From Akkermansiaceae bacterium UBA2367 (GTDB lineage Bacteria; Verrucomicrobiota; Verrucomicrobiia; Verrucomicrobiales; DEV007): a DNA stretch of 64,000 bases. The stretch is taken from contig DDTJ01000096.1 of NCBI GenBank assembly GCA_002344525.1, forward strand, positions 1 to 64,000. The letters are read 5' to 3'. The notes beneath the pieces are model-generated. The model was given only the letters and a program-made list of their open reading frames with translations, was not told where the DNA came from and did no database searches. A program made the position numbers and the translations under genes. Each line of letters begins with the position of its first letter. Positions within the stretch are counted from its first letter, which is position 1. Positions 33,888-42,392 of this stretch are shown here, piece by piece.

Positions 33888-34435
33888 ATCCCGACAACCC
33901 CTGGACCACCCACCGCACCCGCACCGTCTACGAGAACCCGTGGATCCGGGTGGACGAAAGCGAGGTGACCAATCCCTCGGGCGGCCCCGGCATCTACGGC
34001 GTCGTCCATTTCAAAAACCGCGCCATCGGGGTCGTGCCCATCGACGAGGAGGGCCACACCTGGCTCGTCGGCCAATACCGCTACCCCCTCGGCACCTACG
34101 AATGGGAGATCCCCGAAGGCGGCTGCCCGGAGGGCGAATCCTTTCTGGAGGCCGCCCAGCGCGAGCTGCGCGAGGAGACAGGGTTGATCGGGGAACATTA
34201 CAGGGTCTTGTGGGACGGCCTCGCCCTCTCGAACTCCGTCAGCGACGAACGCGCCACGATCTTCGTCGCCACCGGACTGACCCAAGCCGAGGCCTCGCCC
34301 GAAGGGACCGAGGAGCTGTGCCTGCGCCGACTTCCGCTGAAGGAGGCGATCAAGATGGCAAAACGCGGCGAGATCACCGACGCGGTCTCGGTGATGGCCT
34401 TGCTGAAACTGGCGCTGGAGCAGGACGACTGGTGA
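33884..34435 (+). CDS. Nudix hydrolase, ADP-ribose pyrophosphatase type
   Basis: 183 residues. The Nudix box is GGCPEGESFLEAAQRELREE followed by TGL, with the REL-x-EE catalytic glutamates in place. The N-terminal WIRVDESEV and TWLVGQYRYPLGTYEWEIPE are typical of the NudF/ADPRase subgroup, which hydrolyses ADP-ribose or other nucleoside diphosphate sugars, with Mg2+. It has no signal and is cytoplasmic. It is translationally coupled to the Uma2 gene. The exact substrate cannot be set from sequence; ADP-sugar hydrolysis is an inference from subgroup resemblance. Confidence 0.88.
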   Translation: MNPDNPWTTHRTRTVYENPWIRVDESEVTNPSGGPGIYGVVHFKNRAIGVVPIDEEGHTWLVGQYRYPLGTYEWEIPEGGCPEGESFLEAAQRELREETGLIGEHYRVLWDGLALSNSVSDERATIFVATGLTQAEASPEGTEELCLRRLPLKEAIKMAKRGEITDAVSVMALLKLALEQDDW

Positions 34436-34523
34436 CACGCGAAGACGGCTTTTGGACACGCCGATTCCCGCGATTGCCGCCCTTCCCTGCCCGTGGCACG
34501 CTTTCTGGCATCCCGCGACCACC

Positions 34524-35978
34524 ATGACGACTCCCGACGATTGCTCCTCCGCCTCCCGCCGCCTCTTTCTCCACGCCGCCTTGGCGAGTCCGGCACTCCT
34601 TCCCGACGCGGTCTGGGCCGCCGCCAAGGACGACCAAGGAACGGCTGCTGCGACCGCCGCGAACGGTTTCGACGAACCGGAACGGACCCTCCCCGTCGCC
34701 AAGGACGCCGACGTGATCGTCTGCGGCGCCGGGCCGGCCGGGACCGCCGCCGCCATCTCCGCCGCCCGCGCCGGGGCGAGGGTGCGCCTCTTCGAGAACA
34801 ACGGCTGCCTCGGGGGAGTCTGGACGGCGGGGCTGCTCACTTGGATCTTCGATTTCGACAAGCCCGGCCTCACCCGCGAGATCGTAGCCGAACTCGACGC
34901 CCGCGACGCCCGGCGCGGCGGCGATCCGGGTCGCTTCGTCTACGAGCCGGACGAGATGAAGCTGCTCCTCGAAGACCTCTGCACCGGGGCGGGCGTCCGC
35001 TTCCGTCTGCAAAGCCGCGTCGTCGCCGCCTACCGCGAGGGGCGCAGGCTGACGACGGTGGTGACCGAGTCCCGCTCCGGGCGGGAGGCTTGGCAGGCGC
35101 CCGTCTTCATCGACACCACCGGCGACGGCGTCCTCGGCTCCCTCGCCGGTTGCGAATGGGATCTGGGTGACATGGGGCGGGACGCGCGGCGCGAATGCCT
35201 CTGCCAGCCCCTCACGATGAACGCCCTCGCCGCGGTGAAGGACGCCTCGCAGATGGGGAAATACATCTCCTTCTACCAGGGCGACCTCAAATGGCATGTC
35301 GAGGCGACGGAGAACTTCAAGGCCGAGATCCGCCGAGCCGGGATCGATCCCTCCTACGGCATGCCCACGATCTTCCACGTCCGCGACAACATCGTGCTGC
35401 TGATGATGAACCACGAGTATGGCATCCGTCCCGACGACGCCGACGCCATGACCGAAGCCACCGTGCGGGCGAGGAAGGAGATCTTCGACATCGTGCGGGC
35501 GCTGCGGAAGCTCGGCGGTGTCTGGGACGGACTCCAAGTCGTGGCCACGGCGGAGCAGATCGGAGTGCGCGACGGGAAGCGCCTCCACGGACGCTACGAG
35601 GTGAAAAAGGACGACCTCGTCACCGGTGCCCGCCACGAGGACGCCGTCGCGCGGGTCACCTTCGGCGTCGACATCCATGCGAAGACGAAGAAGGAGAACG
35701 ACGTGCTCACCATCGAGCGCGGCGGAGTGGCGAAATTCCGTCCCTACGACATCCCCCTGCGGGCGCTGATCGCAAAGGACGTGGACGGGCTGATGATGGC
35801 GGGACGCTGCATCAGCGGGGATTTCGTCTCGCACGCCAGCTACCGCGTCACCGGCAACGCCGTCGCGATGGGCGAGGCCGCCGGAGTCGCCGCCGCCCTC
35901 GCCGCTCTCGGCGGGAGGCTCCCGCACGAGGTGCCTTGGGAGGAATGCCGGGCGAAGCTGGAGGAGATCCGGGGGTGA
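34524..35978 (+). CDS. Tat-exported FAD-dependent oxidoreductase
   Basis: 484 residues from ATG 34524. The leader has SRRLFLHAALASPALLPD, a twin-arginine signal of the S-R-R-x-F-L form, so the folded flavoprotein is exported with its cofactor. The FAD site is DADVIVCGAGPAGTAAAISA and RLFENNGCLGGVWTAGLLTW; a second contact is APVFIDTTGDGVLGSLAGCE, and the C-terminal GLMMAGRCISGDFVSHASYR with VTGNAVAMGEAAGVAAALAA completes it. It belongs to the same broad FAD_oxidored group as the gene at 22009 but uses Tat instead of Sec. The substrate is unknown. It starts 88 bases after the Nudix gene. Confidence 0.88.
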   Translation: MTTPDDCSSASRRLFLHAALASPALLPDAVWAAAKDDQGTAAATAANGFDEPERTLPVAKDADVIVCGAGPAGTAAAISAARAGARVRLFENNGCLGGVWTAGLLTWIFDFDKPGLTREIVAELDARDARRGGDPGRFVYEPDEMKLLLEDLCTGAGVRFRLQSRVVAAYREGRRLTTVVTESRSGREAWQAPVFIDTTGDGVLGSLAGCEWDLGDMGRDARRECLCQPLTMNALAAVKDASQMGKYISFYQGDLKWHVEATENFKAEIRRAGIDPSYGMPTIFHVRDNIVLLMMNHEYGIRPDDADAMTEATVRARKEIFDIVRALRKLGGVWDGLQVVATAEQIGVRDGKRLHGRYEVKKDDLVTGARHEDAVARVTFGVDIHAKTKKENDVLTIERGGVAKFRPYDIPLRALIAKDVDGLMMAGRCISGDFVSHASYRVTGNAVAMGEAAGVAAALAALGGRLPHEVPWEECRAKLEEIRG

Positions 35979-36086
35979 CGGAAATCCGAAGCTCGAAATC
36001 CCTGCCTCCAGACAGGAGTTTGCCAAGAAGTTCACAAAGATCGGCTCGCAATCCCTTGCCCCGAGCTTAGGTTCCGCCGCATTTTT

Positions 36087-38132
36087 ATGGATACCGAGTT
36101 CCGGAGCAAGGAGACGAGCTGGCTGTCATTCAACGCGCGGGTGCTCCAGGAGGCGGCCGACCCCACCGTGCCCCTCTACGAGCGGATCAAGTTCCTCGGC
36201 ATCTACAGCTCGAACCTCGACGAGTTCTTCCGGGTCCGCGTCGCCACCCTGAAGCGGATCGCCGACCTCGGCGACGGGTGGCGACACCTCGAAATCCCCG
36301 ATCCGAACCAGACCCTGCGGAAGGTGCGAGAACTCGTCTCGCGGCAGGGCGAGGATTTCAACCGGGCCTACGACCGAATGAGGGCCGACCTCGAAAAAAA
36401 CGGCATCCGCATCATCCGCGAGACCGAGGTGCCCGCCTCGCTGCGCCAGTACCTGCGCGACTACTTCCGTCGCGAGGTCAGCCCGCACATCTTCCCCGTG
36501 CTCCTCAAAGCGGCGGCGAAGCTGCCGAAGCTGAAGGACCTGCCCATGTATCTCGCGGTGAAGGCGACGAAGGCCGGTCGCGGAGGGCGGCCCATGCACG
36601 CCCTCATCGAGATCCCGCAGAATCTGCCGCGCTTCATCCCCCTGCCGAAGAAGGGCGACGTCCAGCTCGTGATGTACCTCGACGACATCATCCGCTTCGG
36701 CCTCGACGAGGTCTTCGCGACCTTCCCCTACGACCGCTACGAGTCCTACGCCATCAAGTTCACCCGCGACGCCGAGTTGGAGCTGGACGACGATTTCACC
36801 GAGAGTTTCTACACGAAGCTGGAGGACAGCCTGAAGGCCCGCGAAGAGGGCTCGCCGGTGCGGGCGAACTTCGACCAAAAATTCCCCAAGGCCTTTCTCA
36901 ACCTCGTCCTGCGCAAGCTCAACCTCGCCGGGGCGGACTCCCTCTATCCCGGGGCGCGCTACCACAACCGCCGCGACCTCCTCAGCTTCCCCGATTTCGG
37001 CAGGTCGGATTTGAAATACGAGAAATCGCCCCCGGTGCCCGTGCCGGCTTTCGCCAAGGCGCAGGCGGGGATGTTCGCCGCGATCCGCAAGCGCGACGTC
37101 CTCGTCCACATCCCCTACCAGTCCTTCCGCAAGCTGATCACCCTGTTGCAGGAGGCCTCGCTCGATCCTCTCGTGCAGAGCATCTCGATCACCCAGTACC
37201 GCCTCGCCAAAGGCTCCTGCGTCGCCAAGGCCCTGCAGGCGGCGGCCCGCAACGGCAAGCTCGTCTTCGTCCTCGTCGAGCCGCAGGCCCGCTTCGACGA
37301 GGAGGCGAACATCAAGTGGGCGGGCCGCTACCGCGACGCCGGGGCGCATGTGCAGCTCGGCGTGCAGGGGCTGAAGGTCCACAGCAAAATGGTCCACATC
37401 GTGCGCCGCGAGCAGGGCCGCGACCGCAGCTACACCGTGCTCGGCACGGGGAATTTCAACGAGGACACCGCCTCGATCTTCGCCGACCACCTCCTCTTCA
37501 CCTACAATCAGGAGATCGGCGACGACGCCGCCGAGATCTTCCGCTTCTTCCGCCAGTCCTACCTCGAACCGCGCCTGAAGCACATCCAGATCGCCCCCTA
37601 CGACCTGCGGAACTTCCTGCGCGAGCGCGTCGAGCGCGAAATCGCGAACCACGAGGCCGACCGGCCCGCCGGGATCTCGGTGAAGGTGAACAATTTCTCC
37701 GACCGCTCCGTGAACACCCTTTTCCGCCGCGCCGCTGCCGCCGGGGTGCCGGTGCGCCTGATCGTGCGCAGCATGTACTCCCTCGTCGTCGGATCCGGGG
37801 AGAGCATCGAGGCCATCAGCATCGTCGACAAATACCTGGAGCACTCCCGCATGATGATCTTCGGGAACGGCGGCGATCCCGAGGTCTTCCTCTCCTCCGC
37901 CGACTTCATGCCGCGCAACCTCGACACCCGCGTCGAGACGGTCTTCCCCGTCTACGATCCAGCCCTGCGGCAGGAGCTGATCGGCTATTTCGACATCCAG
38001 TGGAGCGACAACACCAAGGCCCGCATCCTCGACCCGGATCTCTCGAACGAATACCGCCCGGCGAAGAAGGGCAAACGCGTGCGGGCGCAGTTCGACTTGG
38101 AGGCCTACCTGCGGGAGATCAACAAGGACTGA
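36087..38132 (+). CDS. ppk: polyphosphate kinase 1
   Basis: 681 residues, near the usual length. PPK1 makes inorganic polyphosphate reversibly from ATP. The autophosphorylated histidine is His432 in GLKVHSKMVHIVRR and the second catalytic histidine is His586 in YLEHSRMMIFGNGG. The N-terminal SKETSWLSFNARVLQEA and SNLDEFFRVRVATLKR are family signatures, and VHIPYQSF lies just before the kinase core. It is probably membrane-associated in the cytoplasm. No exopolyphosphatase or phosphate transport gene is adjacent. The start is well fixed by the conserved N-terminus. Confidence 0.95.
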   Translation: MDTEFRSKETSWLSFNARVLQEAADPTVPLYERIKFLGIYSSNLDEFFRVRVATLKRIADLGDGWRHLEIPDPNQTLRKVRELVSRQGEDFNRAYDRMRADLEKNGIRIIRETEVPASLRQYLRDYFRREVSPHIFPVLLKAAAKLPKLKDLPMYLAVKATKAGRGGRPMHALIEIPQNLPRFIPLPKKGDVQLVMYLDDIIRFGLDEVFATFPYDRYESYAIKFTRDAELELDDDFTESFYTKLEDSLKAREEGSPVRANFDQKFPKAFLNLVLRKLNLAGADSLYPGARYHNRRDLLSFPDFGRSDLKYEKSPPVPVPAFAKAQAGMFAAIRKRDVLVHIPYQSFRKLITLLQEASLDPLVQSISITQYRLAKGSCVAKALQAAARNGKLVFVLVEPQARFDEEANIKWAGRYRDAGAHVQLGVQGLKVHSKMVHIVRREQGRDRSYTVLGTGNFNEDTASIFADHLLFTYNQEIGDDAAEIFRFFRQSYLEPRLKHIQIAPYDLRNFLRERVEREIANHEADRPAGISVKVNNFSDRSVNTLFRRAAAAGVPVRLIVRSMYSLVVGSGESIEAISIVDKYLEHSRMMIFGNGGDPEVFLSSADFMPRNLDTRVETVFPVYDPALRQELIGYFDIQWSDNTKARILDPDLSNEYRPAKKGKRVRAQFDLEAYLREINKD

Positions 38133-38199
38133 AGCGAGCGCCTCCGCGTTTGACTTCCCCGCGCCCATCGCGGACCTTGGTGCCCCTCTCCCGTATCGT

Positions 38200-38811
38200 A
38201 TGAAACTCCCCTTCCTCCTGCTCGCCTCCTGCCTCATCGCCGGGAGCCTCGCCACCGCCCAAGCCGGCCCGAAAGTGCTCCTCAAGACCAACCAAGGCGA
38301 CATCACCCTCGAACTGGACGAGGAGAAAGCCCCCGAGACGGTGAAGAACTTCCTCGCCTACGTGAACGAGGGCTTCTACGACGGGACCGTCTTCCACCGC
38401 GTCATCGAGGGCTTCATGGTCCAAGGCGGCGGCTTCGCCTTGAAGGAGGACGGCTCCATCGAGGAGAAGGAGACGAAGGGGACGATCCAGAACGAGGCGA
38501 AGAACGGCCTCAAGAACGCCCGTGGCAGCATCGCGATGGCCCGCAAACCCGATCCCCACAGCGCCTCGGCGCAGTTCTTCATCAACCACGCCGACAACAC
38601 GTCGCTCGATTCCCCCTCCTTCGACGGCTGGGGCTACGCCGTCTTCGGCCGGGTCGTGGAGGGTCTCGAAGTCGTCGACAAGATCGCGCAGACACCGACG
38701 GGCACGAAGTCGCTCAAGTCCCGCGCCGGCGATTCGCTGATCGAAAGGAACAGCGAAGACGTCCCGAACGAACCGGTCGTCATCGAGTCCGCCAAGGTCG
38801 TGACCGAGTGA
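38200..38811 (+). CDS. exported peptidyl-prolyl cis-trans isomerase, bacterial-type cyclophilin
   Basis: 203 residues with a signal ([20 protein letters not shown]). LASC could also act as a lipobox, so either a periplasmic or a lipid-anchored form is possible. The mature protein is a compact PpiA/B-like cyclophilin: [60 protein letters not shown] and [19 protein letters not shown], with the active Arg in FHRVI and the Phe/Gln residues of the pocket. The bacterial family's short loops are kept. It folds exported proteins at prolyl bonds. A second cyclophilin of a different type follows 26 bases later on the same strand. Confidence 0.9.
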   Translation: MKLPFLLLASCLIAGSLATAQAGPKVLLKTNQGDITLELDEEKAPETVKNFLAYVNEGFYDGTVFHRVIEGFMVQGGGFALKEDGSIEEKETKGTIQNEAKNGLKNARGSIAMARKPDPHSASAQFFINHADNTSLDSPSFDGWGYAVFGRVVEGLEVVDKIAQTPTGTKSLKSRAGDSLIERNSEDVPNEPVVIESAKVVTE

Positions 38812-38837
38812 ACAACCCCTTCCTTTTTCCAAATCCT

Positions 38838-39347
38838 ATGAGTGAACAACAGACTGCCCTTCCCCGCGTGTTCTTCGACGTCGAGGCCGGGGGCGAATCG
38901 CTGGGCCGCATTGTGATCGAACTGCGCACCGACGTGGTTCCCAAGACGGCGGAGAACTTCCGGGCGATCTGCACCGGGGAAAAAGGCCTGACCTACAAGG
39001 GCAGTCCCTTCCACCGCGTCATCCCCGGCTTCATGCTCCAAGGCGGCGACATCACACGCGGCGACGGCACCGGCGGCCAATCCATCTACGGACGCCGCTT
39101 CGACGACGAGAACTTCACCCTGAAGCACACCGAACCCGGCCTCCTCAGCATGGCCAACGCGGGGCGGAACACGAACGGCTCGCAGTTCTTCATCACCACG
39201 GTGGTGACGGAGTGGCTCGACGGCGCCCACGTCGTCTTCGGCAAGGTCGTCGAAGGCATGGACGTGGTGCAGGCGGTCGAAGCCCTCGGCAGCCGCAGCG
39301 GACGGACTTCGAAGGACATCCGCATCGCCGATTGCGGACAGCTTTGA
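38838..39347 (+). CDS. eukaryote-like cyclophilin A-type peptidyl-prolyl isomerase
   Basis: 169 residues, no signal peptide. Unlike the preceding gene it follows eukaryotic cyclophilin A almost block for block: [59 protein letters not shown], the GTGGQSIYG loop, and the final ADCGQL. The cyclosporin-contact Trp is present ([13 protein letters not shown]), as are the catalytic Arg, Phe and Gln. It should isomerise prolyl bonds in the cytoplasm. This loop set, including the TGEKG insertion, is typical of eukaryotic and some bacterial cyclophilins and may reflect old gene transfer. It lies right after the exported cyclophilin and may share its transcript. Confidence 0.9.
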   Translation: MSEQQTALPRVFFDVEAGGESLGRIVIELRTDVVPKTAENFRAICTGEKGLTYKGSPFHRVIPGFMLQGGDITRGDGTGGQSIYGRRFDDENFTLKHTEPGLLSMANAGRNTNGSQFFITTVVTEWLDGAHVVFGKVVEGMDVVQAVEALGSRSGRTSKDIRIADCGQL

Positions 39348-39359
39348 AGCTTCGCTTTT

Positions 39360-39417
39360 TGAAATTCTCGGGCATTTGCGGACATTCGCGTTGAACCTGC
39401 CCGAGGAACGCGAATGA
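39360..39417. repeat. dispersed palindrome of ATTCGCG words reaching into the next start codon
   Basis: GGCATTTGCGGACATTCGCG on the left is followed by CGAGGAACGCGAATGAAG on the right, and the ATG used by the next gene lies within this right arm. The same words are at 28485-28566 and 56395-56625. Confidence 0.6.
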
Positions 39418-40844
39418 AGAAGCCTCTCGACGCCGTCGTCATCGGATCGGGTCCGAACGGACTCGCCGCCGCTGTCGCCTTGGCTCGGGAGGGTTTCTCC
39501 GTCCGGGTCGTCGAGGGCCACGAGCGTCCCGGTGGCGGCGCACGGACGAGCGAACTGACCCTCCCCGGCTTTCGCCACGACATCTGCTCGGCCATCCATC
39601 CCATGGGGCTGGCCTCGCCCTTCCTCCGGGAATTGGGGCTGGAACGCCACGGTCTGGAGTGGGTCCATCCCGACTACTGCGTCGCCCACCCGCTCGACGG
39701 CGGCCGAGCAGCGGTGCTGGAGCGTTCCGTGGAGGGAACCGCCTCCCGCTTCGACACCTCGTCAGCGAGAGCCTACCGGCGCTTGTTCGCTCCGCTCGTG
39801 AATCGTTTCGACGATCTCATGGAGGATCTCCTCGCCCCGCCGCGCGTGCCGCGGCATCCTTTCACCATGGCGGCCTTCGGCCTGCGCATCCTGCCCTCGT
39901 CCCTCGCCACAGCGCGGGCTTGGTTCACGGACGAAACCGCCCGCGCCCTCATCGCGGGCAACGCCGCCCACTCCGTGCTGCCACTCGACGCGATCCTCTC
40001 GACCAACGCCGTCGGCCTGATGCTGATGCTCGCGGGCCACGCGAAGGGTTGGCCCATCGCCAAAGGCGGGTCGCAGAGCATCGTCGGGGCGCTCATCGCC
40101 GAATTGGAATACCACGGCGGGAGCGTGGAAACCTGTCGTTTAGTACTATCCTTCAAGGACTTGCCGAAAGCGAACGCCTATCTGTTCGACACTTCTCCTT
40201 CCGCTCTCGCCAGCATTGCCAGGGAACGGCTTCCCGGGAACTACGCGAAGCGGCTCCGGCGCTTCCGGCACGGGCCGGGCATCTTCAAGATCGACTACGC
40301 CCTGAGCGGCCCGGTCCCTTGGGTGGCGGAGGAATGCCGTCGCGCCGGGACCGTCCATGTCGGCGGAACGCTCGACGAGATCGCCCGCTCCGAACGCGAG
40401 GCAAGCGCCGGGATCCATTCCGAGCGCCCCTTCGTCCTCACCGCGCAGCAGAGCCTCTTCGATCCGACCCGCGCGCCGGAGGGGAAGCACACCTTCTGGG
40501 CCTACTGCCACGTCCCCGCCGGATCGACCGTGGACATGACCGACCGCATCGAGGCGCAAATCGAGCGTTTCGCCCCCGGCTTCCGGGATCTCGTCCTCGC
40601 GCGGCGCACCATGGATTGCGCCGAAGCCGAGCGCTACAACCCGAACCTGATCGGCGGCGACATCGTCGGGGGATCGGCGGATTGGCGGCAGCTATTGACG
40701 CGGCCCATGGTGAGCTGGAAGCCGCATGCCACGCCGAACCCCGCGATCTTCCTTTGCTCCTCCTCGACCCCTCCCGGAGGCGGCGTGCATGGGATGTGCG
40801 GCTACTGGGCGGCGCAGGGGGCGATGGGAGTGCTGCGGGGATGA
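39414..40844 (+). CDS. FAD-dependent phytoene-desaturase-like oxidoreductase (COG1233-type)
   Basis: 476 residues. The FAD/NAD-binding start is DAVVIGSGPNGLAAAVALAR, with VRVVEGHERPGGGARTSELT directly after, the standard opening of the phytoene dehydrogenase/CrtI-like group. Later blocks are AKGWPIAKGGSQSIVGALIA and PNPAIFLCSSSTPPGGGVHG near the C-terminus. Such enzymes desaturate or isomerise hydrophobic isoprenoids or related lipids, but this subgroup also includes enzymes of unknown substrate. No carotenoid genes lie nearby, so a carotenoid role is not supported. The start codon sits inside a repeat and has no clear Shine-Dalgarno, which may affect expression. Confidence 0.85.
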   Translation: MKKPLDAVVIGSGPNGLAAAVALAREGFSVRVVEGHERPGGGARTSELTLPGFRHDICSAIHPMGLASPFLRELGLERHGLEWVHPDYCVAHPLDGGRAAVLERSVEGTASRFDTSSARAYRRLFAPLVNRFDDLMEDLLAPPRVPRHPFTMAAFGLRILPSSLATARAWFTDETARALIAGNAAHSVLPLDAILSTNAVGLMLMLAGHAKGWPIAKGGSQSIVGALIAELEYHGGSVETCRLVLSFKDLPKANAYLFDTSPSALASIARERLPGNYAKRLRRFRHGPGIFKIDYALSGPVPWVAEECRRAGTVHVGGTLDEIARSEREASAGIHSERPFVLTAQQSLFDPTRAPEGKHTFWAYCHVPAGSTVDMTDRIEAQIERFAPGFRDLVLARRTMDCAEAERYNPNLIGGDIVGGSADWRQLLTRPMVSWKPHATPNPAIFLCSSSTPPGGGVHGMCGYWAAQGAMGVLRG

Positions 40845-40960
40845 TTTCCCAAGGAGGGCCACGGCTTGCACATGAATCGTCGCAGAAAAGACTGCGAGCC
40901 CTGAATTTCTGCGATTCACATCAAACGATGGGGAATCTAGACGCTGCGAGAACGGGGCCT

Positions 40961-41035
40961 CGTAGCGAAGTTCGTGAGAACTTCGGCGGGTGTCGCTTGG
41001 GCTTCGGGGGAGAAGTTCTCACGAACTTCTCTACG
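40961..41035. repeat. inverted repeat with GAAGTTC palindromic arms
   Basis: The arms at 40961-40984 and 41012-41035 are complementary at 23 of 24 positions. Each arm also contains a small palindrome, GAAGTTC-gtga-GAACTTC. A relative of the arm is at 1081-1108. Confidence 0.8.
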
Positions 41036-41129
41036 TACGAGCACCGCCGACTCGCTTGCTCACATTTCATTCGAAACTGACGGTTCGTGGACGGGGGGGC
41101 CAGCGGCAAGCTTGGCCGGGCGGGATGGG

Positions 41130-41220
41130 TCGGGCTTTCAGCCCTCCCCCGTTTTCCGGGGCCGGGTTCCCAGGCCGTTGGCCTGGGCTGGCATGGAGCC
41201 GCGCCTTTGGCGCTGAAATC
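41130..41220. repeat. chain of four small GC-rich hairpins
   Basis: In order: GGGCT-ttc-AGCCC, CCCCG-tttt-CCGGGG, CCCAGGC-cgttg-GCCTGGG and GCGCC-ttt-GGCGC. This combination is a widely scattered element that I recall from other environmental genomes in PVC and related groups. It lies between convergent genes and could serve as a bidirectional terminator. Confidence 0.6.
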
Positions 41221-41251
41221 ATGGGCAACGTAGGATGGCTGTGATTCGGTA

Positions 41252-42382
41252 TCAACTCTCGATCCCCAGCAACTCCCTCTGCCAGTCGAGGAGCAGATCG
41301 CCCTTCTCCTCCTCGCCCAGGTTGGTCGCGGCGAGGCGCTCCATCGCCGTCCGCGTCGCGACCACCGTCGAATCGATCCCCAGCTCGGCCGCCTTCGCGT
41401 CGCGGACGCGGCGGATCGCCTCGAACTTCTTCTCGTCGATCTCAAGCCGGGGACCTTCCCCGCGACGGTGCTTCACCGGATAATCGCGCGGGTCCACCTG
41501 CTTCGCGGCGGCGACAGCCTCGCGCAGACGCTGGATCGGCGAGGGCCGCAGGTAGCTCGGGGGGGCCAAGTCCTTCCCCGCCTCAAGCCGCTCGGCCATC
41601 GCGAGGATATCCTGGTTCCCGAGGAACTTGAAGGCCGGGCGGTCGAGGCGTTGGCATTCCCCGTCCCGCCAATGCCAAAGGTGCTTCAAGTAGTGGAGCC
41701 CCTTCGGGGAAAGCCTGCCCCATCCGTTCACCCGCCAGACGTCGTCCTCCGATTTGCCGCTCCGCACCAGCACCGAATCCCTCGCGGCGCGGCAGCTCTC
41801 CAGAAACCAGTCGAGCCTGCCCACCTCGCGGAGCCGATCCAGGTAGCGCCCCCCCAGATCGAGGAGGTAGCGGACGTCGTTGTAGGCGTAGGCCAGCATC
41901 TTGTCGCTGAGCGGCCGCCGACTCCAGTCCGCCTTCTGCGACTGCTTCGACAGCTTCACCCCGTATTCGTCCTCGAGGAGGTTGGCAAGGCCGAACTTCC
42001 CGGCACCGAGGAGGCGCGCGGCGACCTGCGTGTCGTAGATCGTCCGCGGCGCCCAGCCGAAGGTGCTGTTGAACAGGGAGATGTCGTAGTCGGCCCCGTG
42101 CATCCAGACCACATCGAAGCGGTCCACGAAGCGGACGAGGCCGTCGAGGGACTCCGAGTCGAGAGCCAAGGGATCGATGATAGCGAGGGAGCCGGGGATG
42201 GAAAACTGGATGAGGCAGAGCTTCGTCTCGTAGGAGTGCATGCTGTCCGCCTCGGTGTCGATCGAGCAGGCTGCGAAATCCCCCTCGGCTGACGCCTCGG
42301 CGATGAAATCCCGCAACGCGCCGGGACCGTCGATGTAGGTCTCCGACGCCGCTTCGAGGGATGCGATGGTCGCCTCGCTCAT
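41252..42382 (-). CDS. rnd: ribonuclease D
   Basis: 376 residues. A 3'-5' exoribonuclease of the DEDDy type, acting on tRNA 3' ends and other stable RNAs. Exo I is IDTEADSMHSY with Asp42 and Glu44; Exo II is HGADYDISL with Asp100; Exo III is Tyr165-x3-Asp169 (YAYNDVRYLLDL). An HRDC domain follows around residues 210-290 (DVWRVNGWGRLSPKGLHYLK) and a second helical segment is near the end. Length matches RNase D. It starts 10 bases after the rho stop, so coaE, rho and rnd form a compact operon. Confidence 0.93.
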   Translation of the reverse strand: MSEATIASLEAASETYIDGPGALRDFIAEASAEGDFAACSIDTEADSMHSYETKLCLIQFSIPGSLAIIDPLALDSESLDGLVRFVDRFDVVWMHGADYDISLFNSTFGWAPRTIYDTQVAARLLGAGKFGLANLLEDEYGVKLSKQSQKADWSRRPLSDKMLAYAYNDVRYLLDLGGRYLDRLREVGRLDWFLESCRAARDSVLVRSGKSEDDVWRVNGWGRLSPKGLHYLKHLWHWRDGECQRLDRPAFKFLGNQDILAMAERLEAGKDLAPPSYLRPSPIQRLREAVAAAKQVDPRDYPVKHRRGEGPRLEIDEKKFEAIRRVRDAKAAELGIDSTVVATRTAMERLAATNLGEEEKGDLLLDWQRELLGIES

Positions 42383-42392
42383 GCCTCAGCCT

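Larger units (their letters stand above)
40845..41251. other. repeat-rich 407-base intergenic region
   Basis: It lies between the converging ends of the flavoprotein gene and rnd. It holds an inverted repeat at 40961-41035 and a string of small hairpins at 41130-41220. I see no gene. Confidence 0.7.
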
